From Lacticaseibacillus hulanensis (GTDB taxonomy: Bacteria > Bacillota > Bacilli > Lactobacillales > Lactobacillaceae): a stretch of 64,000 nt of DNA. The stretch is from positions 1 to 64,000 of the forward strand of contig NZ_RRYD01000006.1 of assembly GCF_004010095.1 (NCBI RefSeq). Direction: 5' to 3'. The notes under the pieces are model-generated. The model was not told the origin of the DNA and made no database searches. It saw nothing but the letters and a program-made list of their open reading frames with translations. Shown one piece after another: positions 29,225-38,299 of this stretch (positions within the stretch are counted from its first letter, which is position 1; each line of letters opens with the position of its first letter). Position numbers and translations under genes: made by a program.

Positions 29225-31018
29225 CTAGTTCAGCGTTGCCGCCCCTGTTTGCAGTTCGTACATATCGTAGTAACGGCCCTTGGCGGCGATTAACTCGTCG
29301 TGCGTGCCGCGCTCAACAATCCGGCCGGCATCGAGCACCAGAATCAGGTTGGCATCGCGAATGGTCGAAAGTCGGTGGGCAATCGCGATTGTCGTGCGAC
29401 CCTTGCGCAGGCGCTGCAGACCTTCCTGAATGAGGCTTTCGGTTTCCGTGTCGATGTTCGCGGTCGCTTCGTCCAGAACGAGGACCTTGGGGTTAGTCAC
29501 AACCGTGCGGGCGAAGGAAATCAGTTGCCTCTCGCCGGAACTGAACTGTGTGCCCCCTTCAATAACGCGGGCGTGGTACTTGTCCGGCAGCTTCTCGATG
29601 AACTCGTCGGCCTGCACGAACTTCGCGGCCGCCTCCACGCGTTCGTCGGAAATGCTGTCGTTGAACAGACGGATGTTGCTGGAGATATCCCCGTAGAACA
29701 TGAACGAGTCCTGCAGCACCAGCCCCAGCTTCTTGCGCAGTTCCGCCATCGGGTAATCGCGAATATCCTTGTCGTCAATCAGGATTTGCCCCTCGCCGAA
29801 TTCATAGAAGCGCATCATCACGTTAATGATGGAGCTCTTCCCGGAACCGGTGTGCCCGACCAGCGCGACGGTTTCGCCCGGATTGGCCACGAAGCTGATG
29901 TCGTTGAGAATCTTGTGGACGCCATCGTAGGCAAAGCTAACGTGCCGGAACTCGATCTTACCCATCGTGATAGTGGCATCCGCTCCAGGATTTTGCTGCG
30001 GCGCGTATTCTTCGTTGTCCAAAATACGGAACATGCGGCTACCGGCGACGACCCCGTCCTGCAGGAACGTCAAGTTATCCATCATGTTCGTCATTGGGTT
30101 GAAGAAGTTGGCAACGTAGGTCGTGAACGCGTAAACCATGCCGGCTTCAACAAAGCTGTGCATGCTCATCAGCCCAAAGGTGGCAAGGACCGCCACCAGT
30201 GCCAGGCTGTAGAGCAGGTTAATCATCGAACCGAGCAGCAGTGAGTTCGTGCGAATCATCGCCTTGCGACTGCGCAGGTATTCCTCGTTGGTTGCCTCGA
30301 ATTCGTCGCTGATCCGCTTTTCTTGCCGGAACTGCTGAATAATCGCAATCCCTTCAATTGATTCGTTCAGCTTCGTGTTCAGTTCCGACAGCTTCTCGCG
30401 CATGTGCCGGTAAACCCGGCTTGAGTAGTGGTTGTAGTACCACACAGCCAGCAGCAGCACCGGCAGGAACGCCAGCACCATCAGGGCCACTTTTGGCGCC
30501 CACTTGAACATCACCACAAAGGAGCTGACAACGGAGAACAGCCCAACGATGATGGTCAGCCAGACGTTCCAGAAATCGGCCAGGGTCGCGGAGTCGTTGG
30601 TTACCCGCGACACGATTGAACCGGCTGGCGTCTGGTCAAAGTAACGCATGCCGAGTTTTTCGAGCTTCTTAAACAGTGCCCGGCGTAAATCTTCCAGCCC
30701 ACGTTCGGCTCCCATCTGGAAGGCAAACGACTGAACGAACTGCGACAGGGCCTTCAGGATGGTGCCGAGGGCGTACAGTGCCGCCACACTCAAGATGATG
30801 GTGACAGTGGCACTCTTGTTGGTCAAATACCGGTCCATGTATTCCTGCAGGATGTACGGCAGGAGAATGTTCATGCCGGCGAGACCCGCAGCGCCGAGAA
30901 TGGCCCCGATGAATTGCTTCTTGTACGGCAAGGCGTATTTCATCAGGCGGCCCATGATGTGAACCTGCTGCTTGAACGGAATGCTTTGGGCCCACGCGGA
31001 CTTATTCTCATTGGCCAT
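29225..31018 (-). CDS. ABC exporter half-transporter, LmrD/BmrD-like subunit
   Basis: 597 aa: six membrane segments (type IV exporter fold) then an ATPase domain. Walker A is 'GHTGSGKSS', the signature is the variant 'FSSGERQL' instead of LSGGQ, and Walker B 'VLVLDEATANID' has the catalytic Glu. Together with the partner at 31008 this forms the asymmetric pair seen in LmrCD/BmrCD-type heterodimeric multidrug exporters: one composite site intact, the other degenerate. The start ATG at 31018 (MANENKSAW) follows AAGGTG and overlaps the partner's stop by 11 nt, so the two are translationally coupled. Substrate unknown; export of drugs or lipids is the family role. Confidence 0.9.
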   Translation of the reverse strand: MANENKSAWAQSIPFKQQVHIMGRLMKYALPYKKQFIGAILGAAGLAGMNILLPYILQEYMDRYLTNKSATVTIILSVAALYALGTILKALSQFVQSFAFQMGAERGLEDLRRALFKKLEKLGMRYFDQTPAGSIVSRVTNDSATLADFWNVWLTIIVGLFSVVSSFVVMFKWAPKVALMVLAFLPVLLLAVWYYNHYSSRVYRHMREKLSELNTKLNESIEGIAIIQQFRQEKRISDEFEATNEEYLRSRKAMIRTNSLLLGSMINLLYSLALVAVLATFGLMSMHSFVEAGMVYAFTTYVANFFNPMTNMMDNLTFLQDGVVAGSRMFRILDNEEYAPQQNPGADATITMGKIEFRHVSFAYDGVHKILNDISFVANPGETVALVGHTGSGKSSIINVMMRFYEFGEGQILIDDKDIRDYPMAELRKKLGLVLQDSFMFYGDISSNIRLFNDSISDERVEAAAKFVQADEFIEKLPDKYHARVIEGGTQFSSGERQLISFARTVVTNPKVLVLDEATANIDTETESLIQEGLQRLRKGRTTIAIAHRLSTIRDANLILVLDAGRIVERGTHDELIAAKGRYYDMYELQTGAATLN

Positions 31019-32765
31019 TCGAATCACCTTCAATCTTACTTTCTAGTTGTTGCAGGTCCCACATCTGGGCGTACCAGCCATTGTTGGCCAGCAGCTGTTC
31101 GTGAGTCCCGCGATCGATGACGCGTCCTTCTTGCAGCACCAGAATTTCATCGGCGTGCATGACGGAACTCAGCCGGTGGGCGGCGATAATCGTCGTCTTG
31201 TCGGCGCGGTCGTGACGCATGTTTTCCAGAATTTCTTCTTCAGTCTTCGCGTCAACGGCAGACAGGGCGTCGTCCAGAATCAGCAGCTCTGGGCCATTGA
31301 TGACGGCCCGCGCGATTGCCAGCCGCTGCTTTTGACCACCAGACAGGCTGACCCCACGTTCACCAACCATCGTGTCGTAACCTTCACTGAACTTCAAGAT
31401 GTCATCGTGCACCGCAGCGTCACGCGCGGCACTTTCGATTTCGGCACTCTGCTTGTTATAGGAAGAAAAACGAATATTGTTGGCAACGGTCGTGGAGAAC
31501 AGGAAGTTGTCTTGAGGAACGTAACCAATCGAATCCAGCAGCGCATCCAGGGTGTACTCCTTGATGTTGTGCCCACCGAACTCGATGAAGCCCTTGTAGT
31601 TGTCGAACTCACGCAGGAGGAGCTTGAAAATCGTGCTCTTCCCCGCGCCGACCTTCCCGACAATCCCGAGCGTCTTGCCGGCGCGCAGGGTGAAGTGGAC
31701 GTCCATGAGCGCGTTCGTGTCGTCATCGGGGTAGCAGAATTGGTCCACGGAGTAGCGAATATCGCCATGAGCTGGTTCGCTGATTGCCTTCGGGGCCTCG
31801 ATGATGGTACTGCGTTCAGCGAGCAGCTTGGCCACCCGGTCGTAGGAGGCATTCCCACGTTCCAGGATGTTGAACAGTCGCCCAATCGCGAACATTGGCC
31901 ATACCAGCGCCGCAACGTAAGACACAAACGAAACCAGTTGGCCGATTGAAATCTGGTTGTGCAGCACCAAGTACCCACCATAGATGATGGTAATGACGTA
32001 GGTCAGCCCCATGATGATACTGGTGGTTGGGTCAAACAGCGAGTCGATGAAGTTCACGCGCTTGTTGATCTTGATGTTGCGGTCAACGATATCGTCGAAG
32101 TCCTGCGCGTCTTCTGCCTCCTGCCCGAACGTCTTGATGACCTTAACCCCGGAAACAGATTCCTGGGTTTTGTCATTCAGCCTCGAGAAGGCCGCCTGGG
32201 CTTCAGTGAAGGAGTCGTGCAGGCGTTTCCCGAGCATGCGGGCCATGAGGGCAAGCAGCGGCATTGGCAGGATGGCAACGATGGTCAACCGCCAGTCAAT
32301 CAGGGTGACCATCGCAATCAGCGTGGTCCCCCCCGTGATGATGGAGTCAAACATCGTCAGCACCCCGGCACCCGCGACGTTTTGGATCGCGTTCAGGTCG
32401 TTCGTGGCGTGCGCCATGAGGTCCCCCGTCCGGTGCTTCTGGTAAAAAGTGGCGTCCATCTTCATGAAATGCCAGAATAATTGCGTCCGCAGCGTGCGTT
32501 CCAGTAAGGCGGCACCGCCCCAGATGGCGACACGCCAGGAAAAGCGGAACACGTACTGCGCGACCCCGGCAAACAGCATTAATGCCAGCCAGAAGACGAG
32601 CTTGTGGGCCGTGACCGCGTGGTTATTCATCGCGTCAACCATCGTCCCGATGATCTTCGGTGGAATTAGGTTAACCAGCGCAACCAGGAACAGCGCCAGG
32701 ATTCCCAGCGCGTATCGTTTGCGTTCTTGGCGGAAATACCAACCAAGTTTTTTAAATATTCCCAT
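31008..32765 (-). CDS. ABC exporter half-transporter, LmrC/BmrC-like subunit
   Basis: 585 aa: six membrane segments then an ATPase domain with Walker A 'GKVGAGKST', canonical signature 'VSLSGGQKQRLAIARA', and Walker B 'LLILDDALSAVD'. The residue after the Walker B Asp is Asp, not Glu, the hallmark of the degenerate site in heterodimeric exporters. This fits with the partner's altered signature. It is the first gene of a two-gene operon with 29225–31018. It has no regulatory gene next to it. Confidence 0.9.
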   Translation of the reverse strand: MGIFKKLGWYFRQERKRYALGILALFLVALVNLIPPKIIGTMVDAMNNHAVTAHKLVFWLALMLFAGVAQYVFRFSWRVAIWGGAALLERTLRTQLFWHFMKMDATFYQKHRTGDLMAHATNDLNAIQNVAGAGVLTMFDSIITGGTTLIAMVTLIDWRLTIVAILPMPLLALMARMLGKRLHDSFTEAQAAFSRLNDKTQESVSGVKVIKTFGQEAEDAQDFDDIVDRNIKINKRVNFIDSLFDPTTSIIMGLTYVITIIYGGYLVLHNQISIGQLVSFVSYVAALVWPMFAIGRLFNILERGNASYDRVAKLLAERSTIIEAPKAISEPAHGDIRYSVDQFCYPDDDTNALMDVHFTLRAGKTLGIVGKVGAGKSTIFKLLLREFDNYKGFIEFGGHNIKEYTLDALLDSIGYVPQDNFLFSTTVANNIRFSSYNKQSAEIESAARDAAVHDDILKFSEGYDTMVGERGVSLSGGQKQRLAIARAVINGPELLILDDALSAVDAKTEEEILENMRHDRADKTTIIAAHRLSSVMHADEILVLQEGRVIDRGTHEQLLANNGWYAQMWDLQQLESKIEGDSNGQ

Positions 32766-32945
32766 CGCTTTTTCCTTTCATTCTCTCCGTTATTAATAGA
32801 TTCACTTGACTATCTTAGTGTTTTGTTAACTATTGGGCAAGGGGCGCCAGCAAACTTCCCGCGGACACTTCACATTATTGTCCGTTGCTGAATAGTAAGT
32901 GCCCCCGTCTACCCGTTATTTTCTCCTGCGCCAAGGCATACAAAA

Positions 32946-32971
32946 AGCCGCCAACATCTGTGTTAGCGGCT
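32946..32971 (-). terminator. Terminator after the YneF-family gene
   Basis: AGCCGCTAACA pairs with TGTTGGCGGCT (one mismatch) and is followed by TTTTG on the minus strand. The rest of 32766–33031 holds only the upstream region of the ABC operon. Confidence 0.8.
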
Positions 32972-33031
32972 CAGGCAGTCATTAGAGGGTGCGCACTTCC
33001 GCATTGCGGTCGTGTCGTCCCCGAAGTGTAA

Positions 33032-33253
33032 TTACTTACTCTTCTTCTGGCTTGCTTTCATCTGATTCATCATCTGGTTCAGCTTCTTCTGGGAAGGCTT
33101 CTGCCCCATCTGCATCATCATTGTGCGAATCATATCCTCGTTAACAGGAGGGTTGTCCTCAAAGTACTTCTTCATGTATGCGCGCGCGCCGAAGAACCCA
33201 GCGGCACCACCGGCAAGAATACCGATTACTAATCCTAGAAAAAACATTCCCAT
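33032..33253 (-). CDS. YneF-family (UPF0154) small membrane protein
   Basis: 73 aa with one N-terminal membrane segment containing a glycine/alanine-rich stretch, '[20 protein letters not shown]'. It is followed by the family block '[21 protein letters not shown]' and a lysine/methionine-rich tail. Members of this family are conserved throughout Firmicutes but have no assigned function. It is monocistronic. Confidence 0.9.
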   Translation of the reverse strand: MGMFFLGLVIGILAGGAAGFFGARAYMKKYFEDNPPVNEDMIRTMMMQMGQKPSQKKLNQMMNQMKASQKKSK

Positions 33254-33325
33254 GTTGAAAATCCTCCTTATAATTCCGTCTCTAATTATGCCTGAAATGA
33301 CGGCGTTTGCAAAGACCTAAATTAA

Positions 33326-33571
33326 CTATTTATCCCGCCAGCCGCGTTTTTTCTGCAGGTGAACCAACTTTTCGGGTGTAATTTCGTTTCCTTGCTTATC
33401 GAAAAACTGGGTGGTCTCAACCTGCTGCTTGAACCCGGCACGAAAATCGGCCAGGTAAGCCTTGCGCAACTCCGCCTGTTCAGCGAGTTCCGCCGCGGTC
33501 AGACCCTCAGTCTTCTTCTTGCGGGCTAATTCATTAATGCGGTCAATTCGTTCTTGTGGTTGTGATGCCAT
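33326..33571 (-). CDS. DUF896 (YnzC/UPF0291) family protein
   Basis: 81 aa from the ATG at 33571 (MASQPQERIDRINELARKK), preceded by GGAGG. The family block 'RINELARKKKTEGLTAAELAEQAELRKAYL' forms a helical hairpin, and the C-terminal 'VHLQKKRGWRDK' is typical. The family is widespread in Firmicutes, linked to the SOS operon in Bacillus, but its biochemical role is unknown. An in-frame extension to 33613 is not conserved. Confidence 0.9.
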   Translation of the reverse strand: MASQPQERIDRINELARKKKTEGLTAAELAEQAELRKAYLADFRAGFKQQVETTQFFDKQGNEITPEKLVHLQKKRGWRDK

Positions 33572-33608
33572 AATCCAACCTCCAAATCGTGTTTTGGGTA
33601 AAATAAAA

Positions 33609-33637
33609 GCCAAGCAAGGCTGTGCCCCACTTGACTC
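33609..33637 (-). terminator. Probable terminator after rplS
   Basis: AGTCAAG pairs with CTTGGCT (G·U pairs included) on the minus strand and is followed by TTTATTTT. Weak, but well placed after the rplS stop. Confidence 0.45.
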
Positions 33638-33649
33638 CTAAAAAGTATC

Positions 33650-33997
33650 TTAACGACGCTTTTCCTTGATACGTGCGGCCTTACCACGAAGTGCGCGCAG
33701 GTAGTACAGCTTAGCACGACGTACAGAACCGTGGCGGATAACTTCAATCTTTTCAACACGTGGGGTGTTTACTGGGAAAGTACGTTCAACGCCGACACCT
33801 GAACTGATCTTACGAACAGTGTAGTTGGCAGAAACGCCGGTACCGCGACGCTTGATAACGACACCTTCAAAGATTTGGATACGTTCGCGTTCGCCTTCAA
33901 CGATCTTGGCGTGAACACGGACAGTGTCACCAGCGCGGAATTCTGGAATGTCATCGCGCAGCTGGGACTTGGTAATTTCGTTGATAAGTAAGTTCAT
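33650..33997 (-). CDS. rplS: 50S ribosomal protein L19
   Basis: 115 aa, normal length. The family is obvious: '[26 protein letters not shown]', '[33 protein letters not shown]' and '[23 protein letters not shown]'. The ATG at 33997 follows AAGGAG. It is alone here, not behind rimM–trmD as in many Firmicutes. A strong promoter lies about 85 bp upstream, and the leader between could carry an L19-type autoregulatory structure, which I could not confirm. Confidence 0.97.
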   Translation of the reverse strand: MNLLINEITKSQLRDDIPEFRAGDTVRVHAKIVEGERERIQIFEGVVIKRRGTGVSANYTVRKISSGVGVERTFPVNTPRVEKIEVIRHGSVRRAKLYYLRALRGKAARIKEKRR

Positions 33998-34081
33998 TGG
34001 TACTTCTCCTTTGTCGACATTCATCCACGCTCCAGCGCCAGCGGAATATCGCTTTTATTTTGTGGGAATCCACAAGCAGTA

Positions 34082-34110
34082 ATTATAGAGGAAACCTAGG
34101 CTAATGTAAA
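34082..34110 (-). promoter_or_regulatory. rplS promoter
   Basis: TTTACA, a 17-nt spacer and a perfect TATAAT lie on the minus strand, about 85 nt before the rplS start. The leader 33998–34081 contains CCAGCG/CGCTGG inverted segments. The interval 34111–34397 shows no gene or repeat I can support. Confidence 0.75.
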
Positions 34111-34397
34111 GCACGGAACACATTTGCACGCCCTGGCTTCAGATCTTCTATTAATAGGAACTAGGCGAATCATAACACTTCTGACCAAGGTCTGCATAAA
34201 CCGCAAAAAAATAACCACATTTTCGCTGATTTTCAGCCGAATTCTGCTTAGTTTCACGTATATTTATCCAGATAATACAATGTTCTTGCATTTTATGATT
34301 GGTACCATGCTTTCCATGTAAACTTTGTGGTTGAGCAAATTGTTCGGGGACCTTTGTTTGTAGCACAAATAAAATGATAAACTTACGTGCATAACAA

Positions 34398-34425
34398 TTG
34401 ACTTACTAAACATCCATGATAGAAT
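34398..34425 (+). promoter_or_regulatory. Promoter for the single-domain EAL gene
   Basis: TTGACT, a 16-nt spacer, TAGAAT. The predicted transcript begins about 40 nt before the coding region. Confidence 0.65.
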
Positions 34426-34470
34426 GAAATAGTTTGTGCTACATAACGCCGAACGACCGCAATTATCGGT

Positions 34471-35187
34471 TTGGGGACCGGGGCCGTAACGACGCTCATA
34501 ATCTTGATATGGGGAGTAATTGCATTGCGATTCTTTGGACAGCCGAAGTACCACCTAACCGATCCATCAGGTACCCCCATCGGGTACGAACTCTTTGTGC
34601 GCGAGTGGCGCAATGACCGCTGGGAATTACCCACGGACTTTGACGCGCTGACGACCAGTCAGATTTACCGGTTGCTTAGTCAAACGGTCGGCGCACTACC
34701 CCAAGACACCGAACTCGTGTCGTTTAACCTGGAGCAGAGCCAATTCATTAATCCGGATTTCACCGACATGGTGGCCAATGTGCAGGCCGAAACGAACATC
34801 AAAATCTACACTGAACTGACCGAGCGCAGCAATCCCGCCATCAGTTCGGCTGATTTGGTGGCTGGTGCCCGCCGCTTCCACGCCCGTCATCTGAAGGTGT
34901 GCATCGACGACGTGGGCACCGACGCGCACTCCCCTGCGCTGGTCGAGCTGCTCAATCCATACGTGGATGAGTACAAGTTCGCCCTCCAAAACTTCCGGCC
35001 GTTCAGCAGCCTGCACGAGATTTCAAGCAAACTCGCGGTCTGGCACGACATGGCGCAGCGCTACGGCAAGGTGCTGGCGATTGAGGGCATCGAATCCAGC
35101 TCCGATCTCGAATGCGTTAAGGCCAGCTTCCCCTGCGATATCGTGCAAGGTTACCACCTTGGCCGTCCGGCATTACTCAGCTTATAA
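34471..35187 (+). CDS. Membrane-anchored degenerate EAL-domain protein
   Basis: 238 aa with one N-terminal membrane segment ('VTTLIILIWGVIALRFF') and one EAL fold. Motifs in order: 'GYELFVREW' (EALLR position; Glu kept, Leu changed), 'SFNLEQSQF', 'YTELTERS', 'CIDDVGTDA', 'YKFALQNF', 'IEGIESSSD', 'VQGYHLGRP'. Several catalytic positions are altered, so it may bind c-di-GMP or a partner rather than degrade it. The start is uncertain: TTG at 34471 is used, ATT at 34462 is possible, and no clear ribosome site is seen. The sequence is related to the EAL half at 26957–27493. Confidence 0.8.
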   Translation: MGTGAVTTLIILIWGVIALRFFGQPKYHLTDPSGTPIGYELFVREWRNDRWELPTDFDALTTSQIYRLLSQTVGALPQDTELVSFNLEQSQFINPDFTDMVANVQAETNIKIYTELTERSNPAISSADLVAGARRFHARHLKVCIDDVGTDAHSPALVELLNPYVDEYKFALQNFRPFSSLHEISSKLAVWHDMAQRYGKVLAIEGIESSSDLECVKASFPCDIVQGYHLGRPALLSL

Positions 35188-35197
35188 TTGAACGAAT

Positions 35198-35243
35198 ACA
35201 GGCACCAAGACTGACCACACATGCGGTTAACCTTGATGCCTGT
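35198..35243. terminator. Bidirectional terminator
   Basis: ACAGGCACCAAG pairs with CTTGATGCCTGT (one mismatch), with T-rich flanks. It lies between the convergent EAL gene (plus) and the 63-aa gene (minus). Confidence 0.7.
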
Positions 35244-35274
35244 TTTAATGTCCATGTATTCAGATGACAAGCGC

Positions 35275-35466
35275 CTAATCGCGCTTGTTCGACCAGGCCT
35301 TCTCCGGCGTATTGAACGCGCGCAGACTCAGCAGCGCCAGCAGGCTGAGCGAAGCCAGAAGGTACCAGAGCAGCCGACCCGCGAATAGCTGGTATAGGCA
35401 AAACGCAAAGACAAGCAGGAGCATGACCCGGACAACGGTTCCCAAAACTTGATTGAATAGCTGCAT
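35275..35466 (-). CDS. Small two-segment membrane protein, unknown function
   Basis: 63 aa with two hydrophobic segments (about 8–28 and 31–48) and a charged tail 'NTPEKAWSNKRD'. The ATG is preceded by AGGGGG at good spacing. It is unrelated to any family I know, and is monocistronic between two bidirectional terminators. Confidence 0.65.
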   Translation of the reverse strand: MQLFNQVLGTVVRVMLLLVFAFCLYQLFAGRLLWYLLASLSLLALLSLRAFNTPEKAWSNKRD

Positions 35467-35616
35467 AACTTCGACCCCCTTGATTTGCTCAGCGCGCGCT
35501 GGCTTTTCTATATATATTAATTGTAACTAATTGCCCCGCCCCAATGCCACCTTTGCCGCCGCGTTTAAGCGACTCACAAACTTCTTAATTAAATTCGCGG
35601 GTTTTGAACCCAATTG

Positions 35617-35660
35617 GCAAACAAAAACCAGCCACGATTGTGCGGCTGGTTTTTGTTTGC
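35617..35660. terminator. Strong bidirectional terminator
   Basis: A perfect 17-bp stem (GCAAACAAAAACCAGCC with its exact complement) is flanked by A- and T-runs, so it works on both strands. It follows the histidine phosphatase gene. The rest of 35467–35720 holds nothing I can name. Confidence 0.9.
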
Positions 35661-35720
35661 ATTAAGTTGGTCTCAATCTTGCAGATATTGCAATTGGGCG
35701 AAACCCTGCCGATGCCGCAA

Positions 35721-36326
35721 TTACGCAAGCACCTGATTAAATGAGAGAATCCGGGCGCGAAAATTGTCGTCGGGATCCAGGTGCAGCTCGTTTAACGCCA
35801 CGTTGTTCACCGCGGTGAACGCGTAGACATCGGCGTGTAGGGCCGCAGCAAACAGTGCCCGGGTGGTGAAACCGTGACAAACAACGAGCACGGCGTCGGA
35901 TGGGTGCTGCTGCTTGAGCGTCGTCAGGAAGCTGTCACAGCGGGCAACAAGCTCCGCGTAGCTTTCCGCTTGCGGCGCAAACTTGGAGTATTCCGCGCTG
36001 AACATCCCCGCGTAATCGAACGCAGTCGGGTGTTCCGTGCGAAATGGCGTTGCCGAGAGCCCCTCCCACTTGCCGAAGTTCATTTCCTGGATGCGCGCGT
36101 CGTACTGCACATAGTCGCGGTGGTTGGTCAAAATCGCGGCGGTCTGAATGGCGCGAATCATCGGACTGGCGTAAACGGCGTCAAACCGGTCCCAGTCGTA
36201 GAGCCCCCGCACCTTCTTCGCGTACGCAACCCCCGCATCCGACAGGCGAACGTCGTTGTCGGCCCCGGAGATGAGGTCCGCGCCGTTCGAGAGACTCGTG
36301 CTGTGGCGAACGATAACTAAATCCAT
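35721..36326 (-). CDS. Histidine phosphatase family protein (phosphoglycerate-mutase-like)
   Basis: 201 aa. The phospho-accepting His is in 'VIVRHSTSLSNGAD'; the usual RHG is RHS here. Other active-site parts are 'VYASPMIRAIQTAAIL' (second Arg), 'EMNFGKWEGLSA' (acid Glu) and 'VLVVCHGFTTRALF' (second His). This is the small cofactor-dependent PGM-like class, with broad phosphatase roles in lactobacilli; the substrate is unknown. It has a near-consensus promoter immediately upstream. Confidence 0.88.
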   Translation of the reverse strand: MDLVIVRHSTSLSNGADLISGADNDVRLSDAGVAYAKKVRGLYDWDRFDAVYASPMIRAIQTAAILTNHRDYVQYDARIQEMNFGKWEGLSATPFRTEHPTAFDYAGMFSAEYSKFAPQAESYAELVARCDSFLTTLKQQHPSDAVLVVCHGFTTRALFAAALHADVYAFTAVNNVALNELHLDPDDNFRARILSFNQVLA

Positions 36327-36361
36327 GTGTAGGTCCTTCCTTACTTTGGCATATACCAGTA

Positions 36362-36390
36362 ATTATAGCGGTTTCATTGGTCGTTGCCAA
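36362..36390 (-). promoter_or_regulatory. Promoter of the histidine phosphatase gene
   Basis: TTGGCA, a 17-nt spacer, and perfect TATAAT on the minus strand, about 35 nt before the start codon. Confidence 0.75.
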
Positions 36391-36400
36391 ACCACAAAAA

Positions 36401-36438
36401 ATGACCGGTCACGCGCTTCCCTTCGCGTAACCGGTCAT
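36401..36438 (-). terminator. Terminator downstream of the 473-aa gene
   Basis: A 15-bp stem (ATGACCGGTTACGCG with CGCGTGACCGGTCAT, one mismatch) is followed on the minus strand by TTTTTTG. It lies about 210 bp after the 36648 gene's stop. The remaining part of that gap (36439–36647) shows no gene; it contains the palindrome TTTATGCATAAA near 36583. Confidence 0.8.
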
Positions 36439-36647
36439 ATGTGATCATTTTGTTCACTATGAGCACTCTCCACGGATACTCAAAGGTTCAAAAGAATCAT
36501 GTAAGGGGTTTGGTACATTTATGGAGCACTGCCTCCATACCTAAATTATAGATAATACGCACAAAATAAGCAAGCGCTTCATTTATGCATAAATGTTAAT
36601 TTTGTTCGTTTGGTTGCCGTCATTAAGCAGTTTCGCAGCGACCCCGC

Positions 36648-38069
36648 TTACTGATTTTCCCACTTCAAGGGCCAATCTGGCTTGAACGCAAAGCGGGCGG
36701 CACTGCCCAGACTGAATCGGCGCAGACGCTTGTTGTCCAGCTCGCGTTCATAGCGCGGAATAGCAAACAGCAGCATCGCCTTCCGCGGGTACAGTTCACG
36801 AATTTTTCCCATTGACGCGGTGAACCTATCCTTATCCCCGCTCACCCGGGCGAGCTCGACCATGGCACGCAGTACGGCATCGTACCGGTCACTTGCAGCC
36901 GCCGACATGTGGCCCAGCCCCTGCACAAAGAAGTCAAACAGTGGCGCAACGTCCGTGAGCCCTGCTGAATACAGTTCCTGGAAAAATTCAAGCCGCGCGC
37001 TGGTGTGCGCATTAGGTTTACCTGCATTCAAAATGGTGATAATTTCCGGCCAGGCTGCAAAGGCCGCCAGCAAATTAATTCGCGTTTCCGCGGTTAACTT
37101 GCTTGTCGTGCCATGCATCGCCTCCATAAACTTGGCGCGGTAATCTGGATGCGCGGTCAGCCACGTCTTAGCCGAAAATGGCAATGCCGCGCTTTGCCGA
37201 ATTGTGCGCATGACGAACTCGTAATAATCCGCATCCGGCAACATCTGGTACAGCTTATCCAGCTTTGACTTATTGCTCAGTGTCACACTATGGGGGTATT
37301 TGGTGAGGCGCTTCTCCAATATGTTAATCATGTCCACGGTGCGCCCGTCCCTAGCCAAGTAGTCCAGATACCAGTCCAGTATCCGCTCATCCTTAAGCGC
37401 CCGGGTTGCAATTTCGTGAATGGTCTCAGGGTCTTCATGCAGGCGTACAATCAGACGCGGCAGGACGCCGAAATACGGATATTCTTTTTCGACGTCCGCT
37501 ATTGCTTGTTTAATTTGTTGCAGCTGGTTGCTGTCTTGAACCAAAGCAAGCGTCTCATCCAGCCAAAAGAGATTAATGATAGGGTTACGCTTGCTGCCAG
37601 CGACACGTTTCATGTACTTGGCAACGATACGCTTCACCTTCACTGGCCCAAGCGCACGAATCTGCTCGCGGCATCCTGTGATTGCCTCTTCAAGCATGCC
37701 GCTAAGTTTTGACTGCTGGGTGAATCCTTCTGACTTTTCTCCGGTGTCCTTGACGTACTGCCAGGCGAACGTGACGTATTCAGCCAGCGTCAGCAGGTCA
37801 CCCGTATCCTCAACTTGGCCTAACTGATTTTCCACCATCGCTGCAAGGCGCGGTCCCAGGCTCTGCATCGCGTAACGGTCAATGTGGCCGCCACTCTTGT
37901 AACTATTAACGAGCTCACGCATTTCGGATTTCATTTTCTTCAGATCAATGTCGTCGTAACCGGCTGACCGAGCAAACTGAGTCACCTCCGCCGCCAGATA
38001 CGGATGCTCGTCGGTGAGGTGCGTGACGATTGCCTGCAACTGATCCTTGTTGTAATTATCAAGCTTCAT
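36648..38069 (-). CDS. Large helical protein of unknown function
   Basis: 473 aa, soluble, almost entirely helical by composition, with no signal peptide or membrane segment. Spaced blocks such as 'LDWYLDYLARDGRTVDMINILEKRL' and 'LFDFFVQGLGHMSAAASDRYDAVLRAMVELARVSGDKDRF' look like TPR/HEAT-type helical pairs. The N-terminus, 'YNKDQLQAIVTHLTDEHPYLAAEV', resembles SWIM-type or helical repeat proteins of other Firmicutes, but I cannot assign a family. A TTGACA box at 38249–38254 (minus) may belong to its promoter. Function unknown. Confidence 0.7.
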   Translation of the reverse strand: MKLDNYNKDQLQAIVTHLTDEHPYLAAEVTQFARSAGYDDIDLKKMKSEMRELVNSYKSGGHIDRYAMQSLGPRLAAMVENQLGQVEDTGDLLTLAEYVTFAWQYVKDTGEKSEGFTQQSKLSGMLEEAITGCREQIRALGPVKVKRIVAKYMKRVAGSKRNPIINLFWLDETLALVQDSNQLQQIKQAIADVEKEYPYFGVLPRLIVRLHEDPETIHEIATRALKDERILDWYLDYLARDGRTVDMINILEKRLTKYPHSVTLSNKSKLDKLYQMLPDADYYEFVMRTIRQSAALPFSAKTWLTAHPDYRAKFMEAMHGTTSKLTAETRINLLAAFAAWPEIITILNAGKPNAHTSARLEFFQELYSAGLTDVAPLFDFFVQGLGHMSAAASDRYDAVLRAMVELARVSGDKDRFTASMGKIRELYPRKAMLLFAIPRYERELDNKRLRRFSLGSAARFAFKPDWPLKWENQ

Positions 38070-38299
38070 TTCTAACTCCCCGGATTAATGCGCCGAGACA
38101 AAACGGAAAAGTGAAGCCAGCGCGCTTTTGCGACAGGACATATTTTTTGGATGCAAAAGCGAATGCAAATCCAGCACAGTGTCGTTTTCACCGCCGAAAC
38201 GTGGCTGTTTTCACTGCAATTCTGCGCATATTTTTTAAATATTACCTGTGTCAAATTTGCACTGGCGCCACTTTTCTGTTGAGCAACGGGCCAAAGTGC

